Source of the DNA: Pardosa pseudoannulata
Lineage: Eukaryota; Arthropoda; Arachnida; Araneae; Lycosidae
Length of the DNA stretch: 64,000 nucleotides
Reading direction: 5' to 3'
Assembly (NCBI GenBank): GCA_032207245.1
Contig: CM063500.1
Span: forward strand, 63,582,578 to 63,646,577
Part shown: positions 1-11,820 of the stretch, one piece after another
Layout: each line of letters opens with the position of its first letter
How positions within the stretch are numbered: the first letter of the stretch is position 1
Notes under the pieces: generated by a model
What the model was told of the DNA's origin: nothing
Database searches by the model: none
What the model saw: the letters and a program-made list of their open reading frames with translations, nothing else
Translations under genes and position numbers: made by a program

Positions 1-943
1 ATAAAAATTAAGGTCAGATGATTAAAAATAAAAATACGGATTTAAGGTAATCTTATCTGGAAAGAGATAAAAAATATATGAATTTAAGAAATAATGGAAA
101 TTTAGAACAACATATTCAAAATTTGAAAATTATAAAAAAAAAATGGATAATTTAATGCAGAAAGCACATGTTTAAAAAGATAATATGATAATATTGAAGC
201 AAATTTAAGGGAGAATAAAATGATTAGGTAAAAATATTATATAAAATAGACATTAAATAAAATATAATGAGCTTTAGTAGTTCATTAGTGGTTTATAGAA
301 GCTCATAAATTTTTGACCACTTGTTGAATTTTTAAAAAAATATTATAATTTTGTAGAGAAATTGAAGAATATTAAAACATTTTTAAATTTGTAGAATTCT
401 GATAGTTTATATAGATAAAAAAAAAAAAGACTTTAATAGCTCTAGGTTTAAATAAGAATTTTCTTGTGTCAGAATCATAAAAAAATATAAATAATTTTTT
501 AAACACTTGTTCAAAAGTTTTAAAACCATATGTTAAACAGTGTACTCTTAAAGAACAAAAGGGATTAAAATATTAAAATAATAAATAGATTCAGAAAAAA
601 AAAATATTCGCCTTTGCAGATGAATTAAATTAATTTTCTATTGAAAAAAAATCTTAAAATAGTTATAACTTTAAAACCATTTGCTTGATTTTAATAAACT
701 GTGTATTAATTTGAAGGTCATTATAAGTATTTTAAGAGTAAATAAAATTTTTCAATTTATAATTGCTTTTTCCAAGATATATATATTTTTGTTCATACTA
801 ATTATACAGATTTTACATTATATAGAGTATGGAGAGCTACCACAATGTGCCTACAGTAACATTTTGGTGATACCAAAGAATTATTTCTAAAATTTGGTCA
901 CCATGTGGATCTATATAAAGATCAAATATTCATACATACACTC

Positions 944-988
<45 letters not shown>

Positions 989-1856
989 CACATATACATA
1001 TGTCACATGGCGAAAATTAATCTGCCAGTTACACATAATTAGTTCCTGTTATTTTTACTTGCCCAGGTTTGCTGGGCAAGGAGAATCCTAATAAAAACAC
1101 AGGTGTGGCACCATGAAAAGAAGCAACAAGGTCCAAGGTGGAACTTAGCTTTTTTTTAGAATCTAAGAAAACTACATATTACTGTGGCTAGAGCAGAGAA
1201 GGGAATTATCGCATAAACGCTTTGCAATTAGAAAAGTCGGTCCCACCGTAAGATATGCAATGAATTCTTCCCAAGAGAGATAGAGACTACTTAGTCAGCA
1301 TTATTGTAACAATTTAGTTATTTTAGAAGTGAGCTATTTGACAGAAACAGCTGAAAAATATGGCAACTGGACAGAAAATTTGCATTTATTTCAGTATTAG
1401 TTCTGGGAAATGGGTAGAAAGAATTTTAAGTCAGAGTACAGTCCTTTTGATAAGATATTTTGTGGTTAGGAAAATAGATATGAAGGAAAATGAATGGGAA
1501 AATGAGAAAATTAAGAGAGAGAATTTAAGTGTAGTAATTTTGAAATATTACTTACTTACTGACTTACTTACTTACTTAGCTGACTGACTGACTGAACTGA
1601 CTCTCTCTCTCTTCTCTCTCTCTCTCTCTCACACCTACACACACACACACATATATATATTGGTTACCAAAATATTAATTTTAAATTGAAACTAAGAAAT
1701 ATTGATTTCTATATAGAGTAAAATTAAAACTAATTAACAATCAGTAATTATAATTTATATATGGATTTTTATGTGAAAATTCCAAATGGTGAAACTATTA
1801 CTTATTTACAAGATTACACCTTGCACTTAGTATCAAAAACTATGACATATACTAAC
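1..1856. other. Intron downstream of EPG5-like exon 9, left copy
   Basis: No exon is recognised. It holds a (CA)n(TA)n run at 946-988, an 8-bp-arm hairpin at 1,060-1,080 (TTGCCCAG ... CTGGGCAA) that is kept in the right copy, and a compound ACTT/CTGA/CT/CA repeat at 1,552-1,661. Confidence 0.6.
1552..1661. repeat. Compound microsatellite (ACTT/CTGA/CT/CA/TA)
   Basis: Successive blocks of ACTT, CTGA, CT, CA and TA. The right arm has only a short CA/TA run at the equivalent place. Confidence 0.9.
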
Positions 1857-2039
1857 TTCTGTCTCTTTTGGACTTTGCAATTGTGATATAATTAAAAGTC
1901 GTCCTAGAGTTGCCAACACTTTTGCTACATAATCAGGAGATTTTGTCATGGAAATGTTTTGCATAACATCAATCCATGGTATCTTTAAACTGATATTTGA
2001 TAAAAAGTTTTTACTTTCAGGGAGATTACTTTGAAGAAC
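1857..2039 (-). CDS. EPG5: EPG5-like exon 9, left copy
   Basis: 183 nt, 61 codons, phase 0 at both ends. The acceptor is TTTTTTAG and the donor GTTAGT. It begins VLQSNLPESKNFLSNISLKI. It differs from the right copy at five bases, all third-position synonymous changes. Confidence 0.7.
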
Positions 2040-2476
2040 CTAAAAAATTAAAAGAAAAATTATGAGAATAACAAAAATGTATTATAAAAAAATCATTTAT
2101 TGTAATAAACATTATACAGAACAAAAGCCCCTTATTCTCTACACTAATGGATAGATTAAAACCAGTTTTAACCTTGTAAGTAATTTTTTTTAAGGCCAAG
2201 GAATATTGATTAAAATTAATATTGCATATAATTATAAGCAATCAATTATATGCAATACATTTCAGCCCTGAATTACAGTAAGTAGTATGAAGCTACTGTA
2301 TATTTCCAAATTTAAGCCTACACATGTATAAGCTATGAGTGTTCTCAAAAATTTTATCCAAAATTCAAAGCTTATATACCAGTAGAAATGAAAAATATTT
2401 TTAGTAACATTCAAATATATCATCAAGCAGGTAAAACAGTGAAATATTTTCCAATTAAATTGCTGTAAAGTACAAT

Positions 2477-2716
2477 GCTAGACCCACGGTTCATAATTTT
2501 TTTTTCTAACTTGAAAACTGCAGAGGTAGAGGAATGATTACACCTGAAGACGAATACGTGAGCAATTCATATCCTGTTTTGACAGTGGTAAGGGAAGACA
2601 ATTTAAATTTTAAGAAGTACCTTCATGTTTTTCTTATAATATTAATTTTACAATTTTAAGCTGACTTTTTTTTATTACTGCCACAGCACCTAATTTGAGA
2701 ATCACACTGCTAGACC
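2477..2716. mobile_element. Short hAT-like element bounded by GCTAGACC
   Basis: The inner 2,485-2,708 is bounded by the 8-bp direct repeat GCTAGACC at 2,477-2,484 and 2,709-2,716. The inner ends resemble the arthropod hAT terminus type (CACGGTTC at left, AGTGTGATTCTCAAA on the reverse strand at right). There is no coding capacity. A diverged relative lies inverted at 4,781-5,025 with the same 8 bp at both ends. Second copy at 59,244-59,482. Confidence 0.5.
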
Positions 2717-4780
2717 ATGCAGCCAATATTTTTACTATTACTAGATACCAATGACTATAGTTTGAACTCTGGTAACCATATCTGAAGCTTATACTGTTTT
2801 ACAATAAATAAAACTACAAAACTTAAGTGCCATTTTTTGAAAATTTTTTCTAACCTCTATCTTACATAGAAGTATGTTTTTTTTACAAGATTCATCAACA
2901 TATTACAGATGTAGTATTTCTATCCTAGCAAGGTATAGCATAGGTAAGACTGGTTACAAATTTATTTTTCAATATTTGTATATCTCACTTTAAAACTTTT
3001 AGAAATTTCAGTGAATTTTTTACCATTATATATACATTGTTTTTTAAATGTTTAATTTGTTTTTGCCAATTTAACAATTCTTTGGTTGCCAATGGCAAAA
3101 AATGTCACCAAGATGGACTTATACTACATCTGTTTCATGGATTTATACATAAACTGATCCCCTATTTTAACTAAATAAAAAGTACCAAAAACTTTCATCT
3201 TATACATAGAAGAGATAGTTTTGCAGATATAAATTCAAATTTCTTATCTAGTATTAAAATATTGCTTTTATATGATATATATCCATATAAAGGTATGAAA
3301 ATACCACCATTCAAATGCATTGTTTGTTAGTTTTTTTTTATATAAACTTTAGGAGGATGGTAAAGATTTATAATAACAAAACTACAAACATCACAAGGAA
3401 CAACAGCCTGAAATCTTTCTTGATAAAAGCAAAAAAGATGAAAACCAGTTTCAACTTTATTAATAATTTAATACTTAAAAGAGTCAAAATATTAGAAGAG
3501 AAACTAATTCAAATACAATTGAGAGGATACATGTCACTATCAGACATGCTAACTTTTGAATATTGAAAATAGTAGTACACTGCTAATTTGCATCAAAGAG
3601 ATAAGTCTTTTTCCATAAATGCTGGGCAATAGCTTGTGTGTCATTACACAAGGCATATACTAGATGATTGTGTTTACATTTACTGCTCAAACAAAACAAC
3701 CGACTCTACTGAAGTGTCTAAAATCACATATAAACACAATATTTTATTTTCAAAATATCATAAATATGTATATTTCTGAACTCCCCTCTTAATAAAAAGT
3801 AAGATGAAGTATTTTATTCCAATTTATTTAGTTGCATTTAAATATTAGTTTGTATCTCTCCTGTATAACACATTTACATATTTTTGGCAAAAAATAATAT
3901 TAAATAAAAAATTTTTAGCAATATACTGTGAGAAAAACTCAAACATAGTACTATATATTATAATCCAATATTATCAAGCAAATTCATAACTTTTAATATG
4001 AAATTTCTACTTCATCTGCAGTTTTCAGAAGGAAGCATGCTGAGAATTTAAAAGTAGCATATATTTCCAAGTATAAGTAGAGAATTTTTAAAATTTTTTA
4101 TAGACCTAAAGTGTGTGGGAAGGCGGATCTTATATACAAATCCATAGAACAGATGTAATATATGTGTTTTACAAATGTATAACAGGGAAAAGTAAATAAA
4201 GTTTGCAAATATTTTAAAATGAGAAAAAACACAAAAATTGAAAAATAAATTTTAAATGATTCTTTCTGTGTTATAATTGTGCCAAGACAATATATAATGG
4301 TAGTGGATCAGCTAATCTAATAAATACAATTGTATGCAAACCAGGAACGTTCGATAAATTGCCAAACATAATAATTTTCTTCTTTTTTAGCCTATATTGC
4401 TTAAATTTATGAAAATGTTTATCTTTATATAGGGTTACCAGAATTGAAACTATTGTGTTAGCATTTAAGTAAAAATATCATTGGCCGCATGCGATGTTGT
4501 TAAGTCAACGATTATTATACACCTCATACTAGCAGCGTGACACAGTGAAATGACAAGTTCATGACTTGTAAGAATAAACTATTTATTTTGAACTTAAGAA
4601 AAACCCTGAGACTAAAAACATTTTGGCATCTCGTTTTATACATTCCTGCAGAGAAATACCTTTGCTGGGAGCGGGAGAGTGAAGCAACATGTAGTGCTCA
4701 GTCAATTACATCATAACTCACGTATTCGATGCCGGCTATGAATAATGAAAAGAATAATCGTTAGGGATTGCTAACAGCAT

Positions 4781-5025
4781 GGTCTAGCACCACAATTATC
4801 AAACTGCACACTGTGGCAGTAATCTAGAAAAGTTAGTGTAAAATTGTGAAATCAAGACAGCATAAAGTTAATTACAATTTGAAATTCAAGTTGGTTTTTT
4901 TTGACATTTTTGAAATGTACTAAGAGATGCCTCTGCATTTGTCTTGAGGTGCGACCGATCCTCTATCTCCACAAAACTTAAATTAGAAGCAGTGGAGGAA
5001 AAGGTTTGAAAAGCATTGGTCTAGC
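4781..5025. mobile_element. Second copy of the short hAT-like element, inverted
   Basis: Bounded by GGTCTAGC at 4,781-4,788 and 5,018-5,025, the reverse complement of the repeat bounding the element at 2,477-2,716. Shared inner motifs on the reverse strand include AATGCTAGACC, GAGGTAGAGGA-like and TTACTGCCACAG. It carries about 95 bp (4,829-4,923) absent from its counterpart at 61,544-61,692. Confidence 0.45.
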
Positions 5026-5303
5026 ATTTTACTATAAAGCAATTTGATTGGAAAATATTTCCTTTGTTTTACCTGCTTAGCAACATATGTTCTAGAAATT
5101 GTTTTTTTATTTCAACTTATATATGGATTTCAAACTTTGGTTATATTTTTGAAGGAAAATCACACCTTCTGCATATATATGGATGGGCTTATATTCAGAA
5201 ATATAGGTTAATAATAATATACTTAACACCAACACAAAATAAAGCTTTGAAAACTATATTTATTCATATTAAATTTCCTGAGATGATATAGTTTTTTTTT
5301 CCT

Positions 5304-5305
<2 letters not shown>

Positions 5306-5379
<74 letters not shown>
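5306..5379. repeat. (CA)n(TA)n microsatellite
   Basis: Pure CA run passing into TA. Counterpart at 61,964-62,050 has more TA units. Confidence 0.95.
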
Positions 5380-5380
<1 letters not shown>

Positions 5381-5686
5381 GATAATATAGTGGAAAAAGT
5401 TGAAAAATAGTATTTTTGGACATATTATTGAAGAATTATTAATTGCTTTCTAAATTTGCAGGAACTGCAATTTTTTTCATAGCAGTAAGCAGGTCTGTTC
5501 TATCAATATTTTAATGGATTTGCATTTATTTGAATACAGGACATATATTGTTTTTTTTAAATGGAAATACCATTCTGAAAAATCTTTACATAATCTACTT
5601 AAATAAAAACAATGTTTGTACTGCAATTATAAAAAAAAGAAAAGAAAACATAACATTTTAAGGAATGCTTAAGATAAATATCTTAC

Positions 5687-5856
5687 TTTACACATCCCTT
5701 CAATATCCTTAGCACATGGATGAAATTGATGCCAGGGTAAATTAAGCAATTCAGTGTGACATACTGAAGCAGAATAATGTCGGTAGCCAGGAACTACATA
5801 TATTTCGATGTAAAAATTCCACAAATAAGATAAAACACTTTCATCACATCCATAAC
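5687..5856 (-). CDS. EPG5: EPG5-like exon 8, left copy
   Basis: 170 nt: two bases plus 56 codons, ending phase 0 at a GTAAGA donor. The acceptor is AATTTTATAG; it is preferred over the longer open frame because only it matches the phase of exon 7. It contains YGCDESVLSYLWNFYIEI and LNLPWHQFHP. I see no difference from the copy at 62,363-62,532. Confidence 0.7.
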
Positions 5857-7778
5857 CTATAAAATTTATATAATCAGACATTTTACACATTAATGTTTGC
5901 AAGTAAAATATGCATGAAATATAACCATTTAATACATTATTAACCTTCTGACTGCTGAACCCATATATATATATGTAATATATCAAAATTATTTAACTCT
6001 AATATTTCTTTAAAAACCTCCTCTCTCCCATTTTAATTCGTTTAAATCTTTTTCCCAGCCTCTAAATAGTTTAATCAAAGGAGTATTTTACACTTAACAT
6101 TCTTCCTAAAGCTTTGTAGCCTAAAAATGTAAACTTTCTGTCTATTCAGCATGTTTCCCAGCTGTCAGCAGCAAATGGTTTCGCTTTTAGATGATACTGC
6201 ATTTAATTCGCTTACCAAGGTTTTTTATACTGTGGGAAAATTTTTTGTCATCACTCTTGGGTGCATCTCTTTTTGATCAGAGTGAACTCTGTGGCTTTTC
6301 TTTGTCTGTCGTGTAGTGGAAAAGATGTGTGTTGTAGTCACTCTGGATTTAGATATTTATATGCTTTATGATATTTATATGCTTTATCAAACATTTATTG
6401 TACTTGAACTGTGATAATACTCGAAAATTGGCAGTTTTAAAAGTTAAATTGCACTGGTTAATCAACAGTCCTTTTGAATGTATAGATGTATTTTTATATA
6501 ATAGTTCTAAATTAGTAATATTTAAACACTAACTTACCAAGAAATGGTCTTCACAAACCCATAGAGATGATTTATATGATAATTTGGGGTTTAATTTCTC
6601 ATCCCTTTTCATCGCATTTGTCCAGATTTTACGTGCATGTGGATCTTTGGGAACGCTGAAAATTATCTTCTCATTGCAATTAGTTGTTGTATTTTTACAG
6701 TGGCATAATACAATATTTAGAATAGGATTTTTAATGTCAGACATAATAAAAAAAATTCTATTATATGCGATACTTTACACAGAAATAAATTTAAAAGTCA
6801 CTTTTTAACATGTAAACAGCATAGGCGGTAGGTGTTTTCGTGAATGATGACGTTACAAACTTGGAGGAAAAGTATCATTTTTGAGAGACGTTAAATTCGC
6901 TATAAAACCCATTAGAAATCACTAATTAGGCCCCCAAACGAAAGAAAAATAGGTACTGTCCCGCTTACTTTTTTGTCTTCTATTGTTTAAAATTAAAATT
7001 AGAAAACGTGAAAATTCCTCATTGGGGAAAAAAAATATATCTAAATAATTCAACATACATAATGAATACTGAAACTTTTTATATTACAGTTTATAATCAC
7101 TTGCTAAATGGTATAAAATGGCATAAATATATATATGAATGATGCAACTAAGATGCATGATACCCTTCATCAAAAATGGGTAAAAAAAGTCTATATAATT
7201 TAAAATACATAATGAATATTAAAAAAATTGACATTACCTTAAAATATGAATAGAAAATGACTTTAAAGGAAAATAATACTCTTTATGCTCTTTTAAAAAA
7301 TATAAACCTACTTAATATATATATTTTTTTTGATAAATTTAAAATATTAATTTTGGCACAGAGATTGCTCTTTTGGCAAATAAAAAACATTTTCTCTTAC
7401 AATGGGTGAAATTTTGGAAGATTTTATGAAAATTTGAACTGAAACTTCTTTTAGAATTGTAAAACACTCTGACAATTCCCTGATGAGCAGTAACTTTAAG
7501 TTAGCTTTTGTGAGAGGAAAAAGGCACATAAACAGAAGTGTTTGTGATCCCCCCCCCCTCAAAAAAAAAAAAAGAGATTTTATGGATTTTAGACTTAAAG
7601 CAAGTATTAGCTAAAGACATTTTGTACTGGGATGATGTGCTTCTTTTCCTTATAAAACAAGTTTACTCAGTAACTTTTTAAAGAACCATAAATGAAAAAT
7701 AACTCATAAAAATATGTGAAAAATTAAGTTAATTAATTTAGAATATACAGAACATCGAATAAAGTAAACCATACTTAC
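5857..7778. other. Intron between EPG5-like exons 8 and 7, left copy
   Basis: Holds the THAP-like exon at 6,538-6,744 on the same strand. A C-run followed by an A-run lies at about 7,550-7,573. Nothing else is recognisable. Confidence 0.5.
6538..6744 (-). pseudogene. THAP-like zinc finger exon, left copy, damaged
   Basis: An ATG-started frame of 69 codons ending at a GTAAGT donor. It has THAP features: FSVPKDPHARKIW, a central Trp, and the closing C-x2-H as WVCEDHF. The opening C-x4-C is not present; this copy reads VLCHC. The right copy (63,256-63,464) has two more bases here and does encode CIAPLC in the downstream frame, but then has no in-frame ATG. THAP domains are C2CH DNA-binding fingers of P-element transposases and cellular factors. 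Lying within an EPG5-like intron, it is probably a relic. Confidence 0.55.
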
Positions 7779-7949
7779 TTAATATTTTTTCATTGAAGTA
7801 CTTTAAACAAATAGAATATATTTTAAACATATAACATGCAAGATCCAATTCTCCATTTGTCCAAGGAAATTCAAGACCAGTAGAATTTACGTTGGGGTGT
7901 ATCCAAGCCAAAAATGGGCAATGAACCATGTCCCACAGATTAGGAAAAT
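7779..7949 (-). CDS. EPG5: EPG5-like exon 7
   Basis: 171 nt: two bases, 56 codons, one base. The acceptor is TTTTCCAG and the donor GTAAGT. It carries FPNLWDMVHCPFLAWIHP and ends KYFNEKIL. It lies just outside the duplicated part visible in this window; its copy would fall right of 64,000. Confidence 0.7.
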
Positions 7950-8855
7950 CTGGAAAAAAAATAAAATGAAAGTAATACTTATTCTTTCTCCTGTGAAAAA
8001 TGAAGAAATAAAATAAGAAAGGTTTAGTTTGGTTGGGAGAGCTATGGTCTACTGTTTTGCAACATGATGGCTAATGAGACTGGGACCTATTGCTTAAAGC
8101 CTATTCCGAACGGCTATGGACATCCATGCCAGCAGTGGGATATAAAATAAAAAAAAATCAATTTAATTTTTAACAATGCAAAATATAGTTATAATCAAGA
8201 TATTTTTAAAAATTTTATTAGCTACTAATGAGTTACAGAAATATACTGCAGTAAATGTGCGATAAGTAAAGGAAGGTATCAATTTGGTGAAAGATAAATG
8301 TGTGGTAATATTCAGCAGTAGCAAGCAATACCTGGTTGGGTAGTTTGAAGAACTACAGTCATAATTTCTACAAACAAGAGCTATTTAAATTGAGAATTGA
8401 CACTAAGATGAAATGACTATTAACATTAATACCAGCAGTGGAGTTTTCTTCTATGGTTTCAGGTACCAAAAAGCATACAACTACCTATTTCATTGCTGTC
8501 TGGATAAGCTGGTTATATATTTATTGCAATGTAAGATTTTCTATATTGCTCACGTCCTACTATTGATTTAAAATTTGTTGCAGATGCTAAAATTACGATG
8601 TTTAAAACTACAAGTTTAAGTATTTCATCACCAAGTGTAAACAACTTACAGGACTGAATTAACTCTTGTACACCCACCTATTTTTACTCCCTTTGTTTTG
8701 TATTATTAATGTACCTGATCATATCTGTTCTCTTGTCATTTAATGTTTAGTTAAATTTTTTCCTTAATAGTAAATATAAACGATAGTACCATTGTGTAGA
8801 GTGTAGCAAATAATTATTAGACAGTGTTATCATGACTACAGCATCTTCAGGTGAG

Positions 8856-8890
<35 letters not shown>

Positions 8891-9574
8891 TGTAATTTTA
8901 CTACCAGATGGATTTAAGATGAGGGCTTTCTACCTACTACTTACACGAAGAACCCAGATGGATTTTATAAAAATAAATAAAATTTAAAAAACACTTAAAA
9001 GTGGGTATTCTTGAAATAGAAAAAAAAATTATATCTTTTTAAAATTTTTTGTTAATGTTACCCTATTTTTTTTATTACTTTTAAAACTTCAAAACTAGAC
9101 TTAGATAATGTTTAACATTGTTAATATAAACAGCAATAAATTTATTACATATGTTTTCAGCATTTAGTTTTAGGAAATATTAAACTGATATCAAAGAGAG
9201 GTAAAGTATTATATTTCCTACTTAAGACCAACTTCTTATCAAATAAATAAAAAGATTCATAAAATTTGTGACTTTTGGTTTGATAATTAGCTTTTAATAT
9301 ATATATATATATATATATATAAGTACAAACTAGGCATACTATTAGTGATTATATAATAAAAAATAGTTTAGTAATCATTAAAAAAACCTAATATAACTAA
9401 AAAATCCAGAAAATCCCAATAAAATGTGCCTGAACTGGATTTTTAAAGTCCTGATTTTGCAGAATATCTAATAAATAAAACCTCTAAATGAGCAGTAATT
9501 TGGTCCATAACTCTCCCTTTCATATTGCTGTACTGAATGATGCCGAAATTTTTAGTATTTTCATTAATACTTAC
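7950..9574. other. Intron between EPG5-like exons 7 and 6
   Basis: Holds a non-LTR-like tail near 8,040-8,150, an (AAT)n run at 8,857-8,889 and a (TA)n run at 9,296-9,320. No further coding sequence is recognised. Confidence 0.5.
8040..8150 (+). mobile_element. Possible 3' end of a non-LTR retrotransposon
   Basis: A GC-richer island ending with CATGCCAGCAGTGGGATATA followed by an A/T-rich tail. This resembles the 3' ends of arthropod LINEs, where CATGCCAGCAGTGGG is followed by a simple repeat. It is too short for any domain, so this is a weak call from pattern alone. Confidence 0.3.
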
Positions 9575-9755
9575 TTAAGTTTTGATTTAGACTTGAAACT
9601 ACATCTAAATGCAGAGAAATGAGAGAATGGCTAATAACAGCAAGAAAGATTCCAATAGGCTTGATATATGAAGCATAATCTTTATAAAACTTTTCTTTCT
9701 TTAGCAAACATTTTTCCATAAAATGATAGTATAAAAGGGAAGAAACTTTTATAAC
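9575..9755 (-). CDS. EPG5: EPG5-like exon 6
   Basis: 181 nt, 60 codons plus one base. The acceptor is CTTCTTGCAG and the donor GTAAGT. It starts VIKVSSLLYYHFMEKC and includes a hydrophobic stretch (IGIFLAVISHSLISL) that looks like a buried helix rather than a membrane anchor, since the protein family is soluble. Confidence 0.7.
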
Positions 9756-10098
9756 CTGCAAGAAGGATATCATAAATTAACAAATAACAATTACACAGTT
9801 CATTTGCATATCTTTGATAAGGAAAATTAGCTATTTACCTGCTGAAGATTTAGTTGGGCAACCGAAATCAAAATCTAAATAAATTAAAACCAAATTTAGA
9901 CATGTTTATAAAAATATGAAATCACAGGTCTAGCTATATTTCTTATCAACAAAAGTTTAAGACAAATAAATACCAATAATATCTTTTATTTAAAGCAAAG
10001 AAATGACTTCCATTAAGAAATTTGTAATTGATAAATATCTACATACATGCAATACATTAATTAATGATATAAATTATATTAACAAACATAACACTTGT

Positions 10099-10186
<88 letters not shown>

Positions 10187-11095
10187 AGAAAATTGAGAAG
10201 CTAAATATATATAACAAAATCTGTGTACAATTTCTGTTGATATTTATATCTCCAGATTACTAAAACTATCAAACATCAACCAATGAGCAGATATAGCCAA
10301 TACTCAAGGTAAAGATTTACAGCTGCCACTTGTCATGTGGCAATTATTTTGCAAAAGTAGCAATGAAAGAAAATTTGCTTTAATTGCCAATTTTTATTTC
10401 AATTTATCTGTTGCAGGATTTTAAAACAATGAGTGAGTTATTAAAGAACTAATTACCATACTGCAGAGAAATGCTTAAGTTGAGAGAGTATGGAGTTGAG
10501 ATAAAAACATTATTGAATTATTTATATATATGGCCTAAGAAAGTTTTGAAAATAGGCCATTTATAAAAATGCAAAAAGAAACTTAGATGAATTAAATCCA
10601 GATTGAATAGTTGAATTGAGATGGAATGTCATAATAAATAGCAAAAGTTAACACTTTTATGATTAAAATGTGTTACCATTTCAATTGTTTGTGATCTTAA
10701 TATCTTAATGCAGTCTGATTTTTCTTTTAATTTTTTTTCTTCCACTCATTTGAGATATTGGGAAATTTAAATTTAAGAACATAGGTTTATTAATTATTTA
10801 ATTACATTTTTGAATATCATAAAGAGAATTATTACTTAATAAATTTAAATTTCTGTTAATATATTATTAAAGGCACTATTAAGAAAATAAGAATAAAAGT
10901 TTCAAACAAAAATTTTAGAACTCTATAAAAAATTAACAGATTAGTCTTCTATCTAGAGAATAAATATATTGTATATAAAGTGTCTGCATGCAGTTAATTG
11001 ATCTAGAAATAGTATAAAAATAAGAATTTTATTCTATTAGTTATAGCAAATACAGAAATTGCAATTTTTTTTTTTAAAGTAGAAAAAGAGGTAAC
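9756..11095. other. Intron between EPG5-like exons 6 and 5
   Basis: Contains an 80-bp pure (TA)n run at 10,104-10,184. Otherwise AT-rich with no recognisable gene or transposon. Confidence 0.5.
10104..10184. repeat. (TA)n microsatellite
   Basis: About 40 uninterrupted TA units; the tyrosine-isoleucine open frame across it is an artefact. Confidence 0.95.
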
Positions 11096-11247
11096 CTGTT
11101 GATCAGCTGGTAAATGCTGCTTTTCAGCAAATTTTTTTAATATAAGCTCAATGTCTTCAATGCTAGTTTCATTATCAAATAATGGACAACCAAAACAGTG
11201 AAAGGCTTCATAAAAAATATCAGTTGATAAATTTTGGTTTTCAATTC
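11096..11247 (-). CDS. EPG5: EPG5-like exon 5
   Basis: 152 nt: two bases completing a Gly codon plus 50 codons. The acceptor is AATTTTAG and the donor CAG|GTTACC. It contains FHCFGCPLFDNE and ends EKQHLPADQQ in phase 0. Confidence 0.7.
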
Positions 11248-11786
11248 CTAAAATTGAAAAAAATATATAAAACAATTCATTTTTGCGTACAAAACTTTCA
11301 TACAATACTTGATAAAAGCTACTTTCACACTCATATTAAAGACATTCAATCAGCATAGGAATTATAAACAGTTAGGGACCCTTCACATTAAATCAATTTG
11401 AATAAAAATCAATATAAAAAAGAAAAGTTAATTGAATTTGTTATTACTATTCCTACACCAGCTGAGAAAGCCAAGTCAATCTAAACCAAATACCTTTTCT
11501 TTTCCCCCCATCTCCTCAGTTGCTTATCAGCACCCATCATAAATGAAGTTATAATTGCCATTAAAAAGTTTCATAGAAGTAATGACCTACTTCAAATGGC
11601 ATAGACAATGGCAAACATAAAAAGAGGAGTTATGTTTATATAACAAATAATAGAGTTGGGTTTTCATAATTGTCCTCATCTACATTTTGGCAATCAGAAT
11701 GAGAAAATTGCTACAATTTTTAATTGGAATGAAACTGTTTGTGCAATACTGCTGTATACGGTGAAACTTGACATGTTAAAATAAGA

Positions 11787-11820
<34 letters not shown>

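Larger units (their letters stand above)
2040..5686. other. Intron between EPG5-like exons 9 and 8, left copy
   Basis: It contains two copies of a short hAT-like element in opposite orientation (2,477-2,716 and 4,781-5,025) and a CA/TA microsatellite at 5,306-5,379. A plus-strand open frame at 3,315-3,566 has no recognisable domain and is not called. Confidence 0.5.
1..7279. repeat. Left arm of a large direct duplication
   Basis: This stretch recurs in the same orientation at 56,767-64,000. Position 1 pairs with 56,767 and position 7,279 with 64,000, so the offset drifts from 56,766 to 56,721 through indels. By eye the arms are about 97% identical across exons, introns and repeats. Larger differences are a block at about 4,829-4,923 missing from the right arm, a microsatellite expansion at 1,552-1,661, and about 57 bp present only near 58,455-58,520. 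Both arms run off the window, so the true extent is larger. Confidence 0.95.

Noticed and set aside
3315..3566. 83-codon plus-strand open frame kept in both duplication arms
   Set aside because: Lysine/asparagine-rich, no domain, lies in an intron, and its preservation is explained by the overall 97% identity of the arms.
5857..5950. Longer version of EPG5-like exon 8 extending to about 5,945
   Set aside because: The open frame continues, but only the acceptor at 5,857-5,858 matches the phase of exon 7.
10003..10263. Tyr-Ile repeat proteins over TA and CA runs (also near 5.3, 18.8, 40.9, 43.8, 57.7 and 62.0 kb)
   Set aside because: They are translations of dinucleotide repeats, without codon structure or homologs.
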